A DNA stretch of 35,255 nucleotides from Ilumatobacteraceae bacterium (lineage in GTDB: Bacteria; Actinomycetota; Acidimicrobiia; Acidimicrobiales; Ilumatobacteraceae), in the NCBI GenBank assembly GCA_013213745.1, contig JABSQH010000023.1, positions 1 through 35,255 on the forward strand, in the 5' to 3' direction. Under the pieces are notes generated by a model. The model had not been told where the DNA came from. It saw only the letters and a program-made list of their open reading frames with translations, and did no database searches. The stretch's first letter is position 1; the number at the start of each line of letters is the position of its first letter. Shown piece by piece: positions 8,962 to 16,004 of this stretch. The translations under genes were made by a program, and so were the position numbers.

Positions 8962-10173
8962 GGCGCGTGTCCGGCGGAGGATCGGATCAGCAGCGGCGAG
9001 GGTGCGATCCGCAGCCCACATCACCTTGCCCGCGGATCCGGGGGTGGTGTTGTCGACGAGATTGCCCATCACCGCCAGGGTGATGTTGGCGATGGCCGTG
9101 GTGCTCACCGAGAGTCGCAGACCCGAACGCAGGATCCACGGGTGGCCGATCAGGAACGAGAAGCGCCGACCCGTCCGCAAGAACGCATCGAAGCGCTCCC
9201 CGACGAGGTCGTCGTACCGGGCCGGCGCACTCGCCGGATCGTCGAGGAAACACTCGACCGCGAGCATCCCGGACTCCAGGCCGTAGTCGATGCCTTCGCC
9301 GTTCATCGGGTTGACCAGCCCGGCCGCGTCGCCGATCGCCACCCACCCGGGCCCGTGCCGGCGCGTCGTCGACATCGGCAGTCGCCACGCTCGGGGGCGT
9401 TCGAGGTTGGGGCCCAGCTGCCAATCATCGTTGACGAGTTGTCGGTAGCTCTCGAGGAGCGAGTTCAGATTGAGCTTCTTGAAACCCTTCATCGTCGACA
9501 GTGCACCAACCCCGATGTTCACCGTGCCGTCGCCGGCGGGGAACATCCAGCCGTAGCCCGGAACGGGCGTGCCGTGCTCGTCGCGGAGTGTGAGGCACGC
9601 CTCGAGGTGTTCGTCGGCGTGCCGCGGCGTCTCGGCGTACGTGCGGATCGCCAGGCCGAACGGTTCGTCGGGGACACGGTCGGCGCCGAGTTGGCGGGCG
9701 ACGGATCCCGGGGCACCGGCGGCGACGATGGTCAGGCCCGCCCGCAGTTCGGTGTCGCCCGCGCTCACTCCGACGACACGGCCGTCGTCGTCGAACACGG
9801 GATGAGCTTCAGCGTTGAAGCGGACATCGGCGCCGGCTTTGGTCGCCGCATCGATGAGCGCAGCGTCGAGGCGGCGCCGTGGCCACACCGCGCCGTGGTT
9901 CGGGAATCGGTCGGTCGTCGGCCAGTCGAGCTCGCGTGCGACCTTTCCAGCGATCATTCGGAGCCCGCAGATGCGATGAGCGTCGTCCATGTTGATGTCG
10001 AGCGCGTTGAGTGCGCCGACGGCGCGCGGTGTGAGACCGTCGCCACACACCTTGTCGCGTCCGTAGCCGGCTTTGTCGAACACGACGACCGATGCACCGG
10101 CATTGGCCGCGGTGATCGCGGCTGCTGCGCCGGCGGGCCCGGCGCCGATGATCGCGATGTCGACGTGTTCCAC
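8953..10173 (-). CDS. Geranylgeranyl-reductase-family FAD-dependent oxidoreductase
   Basis: 406-aa flavoprotein of the geranylgeranyl reductase family. Members saturate double bonds of isoprenoid chains, including archaeal lipids, chlorophyll side chains and, in mycobacteria (MenJ), the menaquinone tail. The N-terminal FAD-binding G-A-G-P-A-G is at residues 10-15, followed by the V-V-V-F-D-K strand. K-V-C-G-D-G-L-T-P, characteristic of the family, sits at about 41-49. The second FAD motif G-D-A-A-G-L-V-N-P-M-N-G-E-G-I is near residue 285. In an actinobacterium a menaquinone-tail role is plausible, but that is inference. It is divergent from the DAC-like gene across 84 nt, which must hold both promoters. 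Confidence 0.88.
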   Translation of the reverse strand: MEHVDIAIIGAGPAGAAAAITAANAGASVVVFDKAGYGRDKVCGDGLTPRAVGALNALDINMDDAHRICGLRMIAGKVARELDWPTTDRFPNHGAVWPRRRLDAALIDAATKAGADVRFNAEAHPVFDDDGRVVGVSAGDTELRAGLTIVAAGAPGSVARQLGADRVPDEPFGLAIRTYAETPRHADEHLEACLTLRDEHGTPVPGYGWMFPAGDGTVNIGVGALSTMKGFKKLNLNSLLESYRQLVNDDWQLGPNLERPRAWRLPMSTTRRHGPGWVAIGDAAGLVNPMNGEGIDYGLESGMLAVECFLDDPASAPARYDDLVGERFDAFLRTGRRFSFLIGHPWILRSGLRLSVSTTAIANITLAVMGNLVDNTTPGSAGKVMWAADRTLAAADPILRRTRAAA

Positions 10174-10257
10174 ACCACAACGGTGCCGGAGAACGCGGCG
10201 AATTGCACCGTCGAGCGCGGTGCCATCCGCAACATCGGCTGCGAGACTCGGCGCCCT

Positions 10258-11610
10258 ATGGCGCTCGATGCTGCGGTGAGCACGCCGACTGATCCGGTCG
10301 GCGAGGCGGTCGTGCGGTTCATCGGCGAGCTGATTCCCAACGCCATGGTCGACCTCCGCTACGAGCCGCTCGACGAGCCACCCGGCATGCCCGCACCGCC
10401 GAGTTCGGCGATCACGACGGCGTCCGCCGAGGTCGTTCCCGGGTGGCGCACCACGATCAGCGTTGGCTTACGCGACCGCGGCATCGCCACGATCGAGTCG
10501 GTGCCCGATGCGCTGCTCGCCCTCCCCAATGCCGCGTTGCGAGCGGCGAAGGGCTTCCAGCATCTGGCGGGCGTCGATCGTCTCACCCCGTCGGTGGAGA
10601 GAGCTCTGCGCGACACCGTCGTGGTCGAGTTGCTCGGCCAGCATCAAGGCTGGTTCGACCCGGGGTGTGCGCCCACCGAACTGCTGGCGGAGACGTTGGA
10701 GTACCTCATCGAGCTGAGCGGCGCCCGCGTCGAGTCTCGTCGCCTGACGCACGGCGTCGTGATCACCGACGCGATCGCCGACGAGCCGCGCTTGTCGATT
10801 CCGTACCCGGCTGGTTTGCGCGACGCGAAGCGCAGCCCTTTGCTGTTCGACGGTCAGCGGGCAGTGTTGCTCGTCGACCAGCACGGACGGGCGCGCACCG
10901 AGCTGCAGGCGCACCGCCCCGACCGGTTGCACCCGAGCACTGTCCCGATGGGCCCGATCGATCGCGAGTTCGTCGACAGCGGTTCCCTCGTCGGTCAGGT
11001 CACGCGCCAGCTCGGCGGTGTCGGCTTCTTCTTACGCGAGGACCGGAGTATCTGGACGTTTCTCGACGGCCAGCCGCTCGTGATTCGCCGTAGCGAGCAC
11101 TGGAGTGCGTTTCCGTTGTGGTTGGCACGCACGCTCGGCTCGTCGATCATCGAGAGCCCGGCGGTCGATCTGGTCGTCCAAGCATCGCTGCTCGTCTCGA
11201 TTCGCGAAGGTGGCGCGATCTTCGGGATCGTCGACGACCTCGCGGATCTCGGCGAGGTCGTGCCGGTCAAGGACCGATTCGATCTACGTGACGAGTACGA
11301 CGTCGACGCGATGCGCCCTGAGACCCGCCTGCACCACCTCATCGACGGCGGCGATGTCGATGCGCAAACGTTGGCTCGGCTCGGACAGCTCGACGGTGCG
11401 ACGATCGTCGATCGTGATGGTCGCCTGATCAGCTACGGAGCCATCCTCACCAGCTCCGACAGCCAGCACGAAGGGGCGCGCACGGCAGCGGCCAAGTCGT
11501 TGTCGCAACGCGCCCTCGTCGCCCTGAAGGTGTCCGAAGACGGAGACATCACGGTGTTCCGAGGCGGCCATCCGAGGGTGACCCTGCTGCCGTCTGGGTC
11601 GATTCGTTAG
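10258..11610 (+). CDS. Protein with a DisA/DAC-like C-terminal domain, degenerate active site
   Basis: 450-aa protein. The N-terminal ~350 residues match nothing I recognise. The C-terminal ~90 residues resemble the diadenylate cyclase (DisA_N/DAC) fold that makes c-di-AMP in known members. The D379-G380-A381 motif is present, followed by I-V-D-R-D-G and a later A-L-V-A-L-K-V-S-E-D-G strand pair. The second nucleotide-binding motif, normally R-H-R after a small residue, reads R408-T-A here, so two of its three residues are lost. The protein may bind nucleotide without cyclising it, or belong to a divergent class. ATG 10258 is chosen because upstream in-frame sequence is antisense to the reductase gene. 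No membrane helix is evident. Its last bases overlap the broken GGDEF gene, end to end. Confidence 0.72.
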   Translation: MALDAAVSTPTDPVGEAVVRFIGELIPNAMVDLRYEPLDEPPGMPAPPSSAITTASAEVVPGWRTTISVGLRDRGIATIESVPDALLALPNAALRAAKGFQHLAGVDRLTPSVERALRDTVVVELLGQHQGWFDPGCAPTELLAETLEYLIELSGARVESRRLTHGVVITDAIADEPRLSIPYPAGLRDAKRSPLLFDGQRAVLLVDQHGRARTELQAHRPDRLHPSTVPMGPIDREFVDSGSLVGQVTRQLGGVGFFLREDRSIWTFLDGQPLVIRRSEHWSAFPLWLARTLGSSIIESPAVDLVVQASLLVSIREGGAIFGIVDDLADLGEVVPVKDRFDLRDEYDVDAMRPETRLHHLIDGGDVDAQTLARLGQLDGATIVDRDGRLISYGAILTSSDSQHEGARTAAAKSLSQRALVALKVSEDGDITVFRGGHPRVTLLPSGSIR

Positions 11611-12265
11611 CCGCCGATCGACACGGTCACCGGTTCAGAATTTCCGGTGACGCTCGCGGCCGCGACCTCGCCGCGGATTCATCAGCGATGGCGCGCGCCT
11701 CGTCATCACGTGCGTCGGGTAGCAGAACACAGAACTCTTCGCCGCCGTACCGGTACACCACGTCGCCCTCTCGGATGTGGACTGAGATCAAGGCGGCGAC
11801 ATCGCGACAGGACGGCGTCGCCGACGTTGTGTCCGTAGGTGTCGTTGAAGCGCTTGAAGTGGTCGACGTCGGCCATCAGCGCGGCGACTCGATGGTCGGT
11901 CTGTGTGAGCTGTTCGACGTCGCTGTCGGAGGGGGTGCGGCTGCTGCGGCGAGCTCGGCGCGCAGCAGACGGAGGTCGGTGAGCGCCGCGGGCGTCAGTT
12001 CGATGTCGGCTGCTTCGAGGAGCACAAGGGTGTCGGTGCCCTGTTGTTGGACCGCGGCGTACCCGTTACGGGTGGTCTGGAAGTCTGGGACTGCGGCGCG
12101 TGACGGGTTGGCCACCGGCAGCAGAACGAGTTCTTCTTCGAGCAGCTCGATCGCCGTGTCGACGGTGGCGGGCAGCTCGGCATCGCTGAGGTCGGTGCAG
12201 CGATCCGATGTGGACAATGATCCGCCGGCTGCCAGCAACACGGCGACGATGAAGCTGAGCACCAC
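11607..12265 (-). pseudogene. Broken GGDEF diguanylate cyclase gene
   Basis: Remnant of a c-di-GMP synthase. From GTG 12265 the frame gives one hydrophobic N-terminal segment and a ~100-residue sensor-like part. After about 11910 the frame changes and the GGDEF core appears: D-V-D-H-F-K-R-F-N-D-T-Y-G-H-N-V-G-D. The usual L-T-G-L-x-N-R-R stretch before it is missing, which implies a deletion. One extra T after G-D-A-V-L shifts the frame; in the new frame the catalytic Y-G-G-E-E-F loop is intact, followed by V-L-L-P-D-A. One missing base near I-A-D-E shifts back to give V-T-V-S-I-G-G and a stop. Removing the T and restoring one base rebuilds a continuous domain. It is not translatable as one protein. 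Confidence 0.8.
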
Positions 12266-12308
12266 ACGGTCCTCATCGGCCCACCGATGCCCCGACCTGG
12301 GCGATCGA

Positions 12309-13277
12309 TCAGAGGTCGTCGAAAAAAGCGTCGAGGGCGGCGTTGACCTCGGCGGGCGCCTCTTGCTGCACCCAGTGGCCAGCGCCCTCGACGATGGTCG
12401 CCCCTCGGAAGTCGGCGCACCCGCTCCCAGGATCGGCGAACGCGTCTGATCCCGGCACCATGCTGCGCACGGAGTCTCTCGCTCCGCCGACGAAGATCGA
12501 TGGTTGGGCGATGTGGGCGCCGACCACGTCGGCGCTGTCTTGCGGATCAACCGCCAGTGCCCGGTAGCGGTTGAAGGCGCCGACCATGCCGACCCGAGCG
12601 AAGGCCTCGACGTATCGATCGAGATCGTCGTCGCTCATGAACGGCAGCGGACCGTCGGGAGCTGGGGGCAGCAGATCGAGCAGTCCGACGTCGCGGCCGA
12701 CGTCGGACGAGAGCGGGCTCTCCGGACCATCTCCGCAGAGCGCGAAGTACACGCGCTTGAGGGCGTCGCGCAGATCGCGGTCGAACGCCGCCTCGACCAC
12801 GCCTGGTTCTTGGAAATAGAGCATGTAGAAGAACCGGTCGGCGTACAGCTGGTCGAACACGTCGAGCAGGGAGATCGGGAGCGGCGGCGTGTGCGGCACA
12901 CTCATGCCGGCGACGGCGCCCACCATGTCAGGATGACGAATCGCCGTGTGATACACGATGGGTGCACCCCAGTCGTGTCCGATCACGATGGCCGGGCGGT
13001 CGCCGACCTCCTCGATCACTGCGGCCACGTCACCGGCCAGCTTCTTCAGCGTGTACTGGGGGATCTCCGGCGGAGCGCTACTCCGGCCGTACCCACGAAC
13101 GTCGATGGCGACGCACGGCCAGCCAGCGGCGGCGAAGTGCTCCATTTGATGGCGCCACGAGTGGCTCAACTCAGGCCAGCCGTGAACGAACACCAGCGGT
13201 GGTCGACCGGCCTGATCGAGGTTGGCGACCGTTGCGCCGATCGTGATGCCGTCGTTGTCAACCGCGATCTCGTCCAT
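12309..13277 (-). CDS. Alpha/beta hydrolase, epoxide-hydrolase-like
   Basis: 322-aa soluble alpha/beta hydrolase with the signatures of epoxide hydrolases. H32-G-W-P forms the oxyanion hole, the nucleophile D102 sits in G-H-D-W-G-A, and the catalytic histidine H301 is in G-A-G-H-W. Tyr residues in the cap (F-Y-M-L-Y-F and F-N-R-Y-R-A) are placed to activate an epoxide. An Asp nucleophile rather than Ser argues against an esterase; a haloalkane dehalogenase is less likely because of the HGWP motif. It starts 1 nt after the stop of the nitronate-monooxygenase-like gene, so the two are probably co-transcribed. Confidence 0.87.
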   Translation of the reverse strand: MDEIAVDNDGITIGATVANLDQAGRPPLVFVHGWPELSHSWRHQMEHFAAAGWPCVAIDVRGYGRSSAPPEIPQYTLKKLAGDVAAVIEEVGDRPAIVIGHDWGAPIVYHTAIRHPDMVGAVAGMSVPHTPPLPISLLDVFDQLYADRFFYMLYFQEPGVVEAAFDRDLRDALKRVYFALCGDGPESPLSSDVGRDVGLLDLLPPAPDGPLPFMSDDDLDRYVEAFARVGMVGAFNRYRALAVDPQDSADVVGAHIAQPSIFVGGARDSVRSMVPGSDAFADPGSGCADFRGATIVEGAGHWVQQEAPAEVNAALDAFFDDL

Positions 13278-13278
13278 C

Positions 13279-14427
13279 TCAGACCTCGAGCTGCTTGCTC
13301 AACGACTCGGTTGCCTCGATGAACTCCTCGACCATGTCCATCACCACTTGCCCGGCCGACTTGGGGCGATTCATCGTGCCCACGATCTGACCGACGAAGT
13401 AGTTGGCGAGCTTCTCCGCACCCGAGCCGTTCGTGTGGGCGGCACGCGAGATGCGTCGCTGCGCCTCGTTGGTCAGGATCGGCTGCAATGGCATACCGAG
13501 CGGGTCGGGCGTGTCGTCGCGAGCCCACTCCTCGGTCCACGCCGATTTCAGCATGCGGGCGTGCTTGCCCGTCAGGCTGCGCGAGCGGATCGTGTCGGCC
13601 GACGATGCGGCGAGAAACTTCTCCTTCACCACCGGATGTGTCTCGGCCTCGTCGGTGGTCAACCACACCGAACCGCACCACACCCCCTGTGCGCCCAGGG
13701 CCATCGCCGCCGCCATCTGTCGACCACGACCGATCCCACCTGCGCCGAGCACCGGGATGTCGACGGCGTCGACGATCTCGGGGATCAGCACCATCGACCC
13801 GATCTCGCCGGTGTGTCCCCCGGCTTCTGAGCCCTGGGCGATGATCAGGTCGACCCCTGCGGCCTGATGCCGCTCGGCGTGTTGCGGGCGGCCGGCCAGA
13901 GCGCCGATCAGTCGTCCCTCCTGTTTGACGCGATCGATCAGGAACTGCGGCGGCGGACCGAGGGCGTTGGCCACGAATGCCGTTCGGTGGGCGAGAGCGA
14001 TCTCGAGCTGTGGTCCTGCGGTGTTGGCGCTGAACGGTGCGTCACCACCGCTTCCCGACACTGCGGTGCTGGCCCTCGTGTCGTCGTTGGCCGGGAGTTC
14101 GGGAACGTCGTACCGAGCGAGGATGTCGTCGACGAACTCGCGGTGCGTGTCGGGGATCAGCGCGGCGATGTCGTCGAGCGTGTAGCCGCCGTCCTCGTCG
14201 CCGGCGTACTTCGCTGGAATGATCAGGTCGACGCCGTATGGCAGGTCGCCGATCTCGTCCTCGATCCATTGCAGGTCGATCTCGAGCTGCTCGGGTGAGT
14301 GGGCGACGGCCCCCAGTACGCCGAGGCCTCCCGCTTTCGACACTGCGGCCACGACGTCGCGGCAGTGGCTGAACGCAAAGATCGGGAACTCGATGTCGAG
14401 CATCTCCGTGGCTGCGGTTCTCATCAT
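13279..14427 (-). CDS. Nitronate monooxygenase family FMN protein
   Basis: 382-aa TIM-barrel flavoprotein of the nitronate monooxygenase (2-nitropropane dioxygenase) family. Visible motifs include the N-terminal F-P-I-F-A-F strand, A-G-G-L-G-V-L-G, the phosphate-binding A-Q-G-S-E-A-G-G-H-T-G and G-A-G-G-I-G-R-G, and A-L-G-A-Q-G-V-W-C-G-S. Known members oxidise alkyl nitronates; several relatives act on other substrates, so the exact reaction is open. Two ATG codons are adjacent at the start (14427 and 14424). The same frame stays open to 15921, but that extension is antisense to the dehydrogenase gene and is not coding. Its stop is immediately followed by the epoxide-hydrolase-like gene. Confidence 0.88.
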   Translation of the reverse strand: MMRTAATEMLDIEFPIFAFSHCRDVVAAVSKAGGLGVLGAVAHSPEQLEIDLQWIEDEIGDLPYGVDLIIPAKYAGDEDGGYTLDDIAALIPDTHREFVDDILARYDVPELPANDDTRASTAVSGSGGDAPFSANTAGPQLEIALAHRTAFVANALGPPPQFLIDRVKQEGRLIGALAGRPQHAERHQAAGVDLIIAQGSEAGGHTGEIGSMVLIPEIVDAVDIPVLGAGGIGRGRQMAAAMALGAQGVWCGSVWLTTDEAETHPVVKEKFLAASSADTIRSRSLTGKHARMLKSAWTEEWARDDTPDPLGMPLQPILTNEAQRRISRAAHTNGSGAEKLANYFVGQIVGTMNRPKSAGQVVMDMVEEFIEATESLSKQLEV

Positions 14428-14487
14428 GTCAGTGTGACCCGCCCGGCGGCCTCGACACGAAGTGACGGCGCGTGCTTCCATCTGGCG

Positions 14488-15450
14488 ATGGCCGATCGCA
14501 CCGAGGTGTTGCTCCTGACCGCCGCGACCCATGCGCGCCATCGAGACCGGATCGAGGCGCTCGACGGTGTGCACGTGGTCGAGATCGACACAGGGGTCAC
14601 CGTCGCCCCGGCGGACGTCGCGGCGTTGACCATGGCCTTCTTCTCCCACGATGCGTGGCCTGCGCTGGCCCCCAACTTCATGGCGGTGGCGCTCGACGCC
14701 CCACAGTTGCGGTGGCTGCACACGATGTCGGCCGGAGTCGATCATCCAGTGTTTCAGACCTTTGTCGATCGAGGCGTCCGGCTCACCACGTCGTCGGGGG
14801 CGAGCGCAGAACCGATCGCCGGAACGGTGATGATGTACCTCCTGGCGCTGTCTCGCCAGTTGCCCCGGCTCGCTGCGGCGCAGGCCCGTCACGAGTGGGC
14901 TCCTGGGCGATATCTCGATCTCGCCGGTCGCGAACTGCTGATCGTCGGCTGGGGCCCGATCGGGCAGGCGATCGCCCGGCTGGGCGTCGCGCTCGGCATG
15001 CACCCGGTGATCGTTCGCCGCTCGGCTCGTGGCGACGAGCCCCATCCGGTTCGCCCGATCGACCAACTCCCAGATGCGGTGCGGACTGCGGGTGCCGTCG
15101 TCGTCGCCGTCCCGCTCACCGACGACACGCGCGGCGTGGTCGACGCTGCGGTGTTCGAGGCCATGGCCGCCGACGCGCTGTTCGTCAACGTGGGGCGAGG
15201 CGAGCTGGTCGATCAGACAGCGCTGCTCGAGGCACTGCGGTCCGGGTCCATCGGCGGGGCCGGACTCGACGTGTTCGATCCCGAGCCGTTGCCCGCCGAC
15301 GATCCATTGTGGGACGCTCCGAACACGATCATCACCCCGCACTGTTCGGGCACCACCGACACCACGTCGGCGAATGTCGACGAGTTGTTCTTCGACAACC
15401 TCGATCGTCTGTTGCGCGGTGTCGATCTCCGCAACGAAATCGGTCGCTGA
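14488..15450 (+). CDS. D-2-hydroxyacid dehydrogenase family protein
   Basis: 320-aa NAD(P)-dependent dehydrogenase of the D-isomer-specific 2-hydroxyacid family, which interconverts 2-keto acids and D-2-hydroxyacids. The Rossmann motif is G154-W-G-P-I-G159. The catalytic set is R237 in N-V-G-R-G-E-L-V-D, E266 in D-P-E-P-L and H285 in T-P-H-C-S-G. ATG 14488 is chosen because it directly precedes the first beta-strand; the open frame upstream to 14299 is antisense to the neighbouring gene. It is divergent from the nitronate-monooxygenase-like gene across 60 nt. Substrate not predicted. Confidence 0.9.
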   Translation: MADRTEVLLLTAATHARHRDRIEALDGVHVVEIDTGVTVAPADVAALTMAFFSHDAWPALAPNFMAVALDAPQLRWLHTMSAGVDHPVFQTFVDRGVRLTTSSGASAEPIAGTVMMYLLALSRQLPRLAAAQARHEWAPGRYLDLAGRELLIVGWGPIGQAIARLGVALGMHPVIVRRSARGDEPHPVRPIDQLPDAVRTAGAVVVAVPLTDDTRGVVDAAVFEAMAADALFVNVGRGELVDQTALLEALRSGSIGGAGLDVFDPEPLPADDPLWDAPNTIITPHCSGTTDTTSANVDELFFDNLDRLLRGVDLRNEIGR

Positions 15451-15509
15451 GGATGGCGCGCGTGTTGGCGCGTGTCGGGGGGCGTGATCGGCGCAGGAGG
15501 CGGCGGTCG

Positions 15510-15921
15510 TCAGGCGACCAGACGCGCGGCGTCCTCGCGCAACCGACCCAATGCCCGCTCGACGCGTCGACGCGCCGCTTGGGCGGTGACTCCGAGCTCT
15601 GACCCGATCTGGCCGTAGGTCGCCGGGGTGTCGATCGATGGAGTCGGTGGTGCTGAGCCGGTCGATCGTCGCCAGGTCGTCGGTGAGTGGGCGGCGGCCT
15701 TGCTCGGGGGTGGCGATGGCGGTCGCGTGCGCCGAGAACTTGTAGCCACGGCGCCAGTCGAACCGGTCGACCGCACGTTCGAGGCCGAGCATGCCGTCCT
15801 GCACAGCGTCTTCACGATCGAGGTGTCCCGGTAGGCGGAACCCGTTGGCCACGCTCTGCACGAGTCGAACGTTGTACGCACGATAATTCGTACGATGTAA
15901 ATCGTCAATCGGGGAGCGCAT
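15510..15921 (-). pseudogene. Truncated, frameshifted sigma-70 factor gene
   Basis: Remnant of an RNA polymerase sigma-70 gene. From ATG 15921, which keeps a good ribosome-binding site (GAGGCGG), the frame encodes a region 2 core: L-V-Q-S-V-A, then E-D-A-V-Q-D-G-M-L-G-L, R-A-V-D-R-F-D-W-R-R-G and K-F-S-A-H-A-T. The W-W-I-R part that melts the -10 element is gone. The frame then changes near 15650, and a region 4 helix-turn-helix follows: T-Y-G-Q-I-G-S-E-L-G-V-T and R-R-R-V-E-R-A-L. About 137 codons remain against the usual 230-300, so region 3 and parts of 2 and 4 are deleted. Divergent from mrpA. Confidence 0.78.
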
Positions 15922-16004
15922 GTTGCACCGCCTCTATATTGTTCTGGTTCGGGAATCTCCGTCCCGCTCTCGTCGATGCCGCACCACCCCCGCCACTTGC
16001 AGTC

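Noticed and set aside
9142-10257. An open frame extending the DAC-like protein upstream to 822 residues
   Set aside because: The extension is antisense to the reductase gene and composition is shadow-like; ATG 10258 is the sensible start.
13279-15921. An 880-codon open frame on the minus strand joining the sigma remnant to the nitronate monooxygenase
   Set aside because: The middle part (about 14428-15500) is antisense to the dehydrogenase gene and has no recognisable domain; the frames merely coincide.
15860-15945. AT-rich stretch with GTACG/CGTAC inverted repeat as a promoter-operator for mrpA
   Set aside because: The repeat is only 5 bp and lies inside the coding start of the sigma remnant; -35/-10 spacing could not be fitted.
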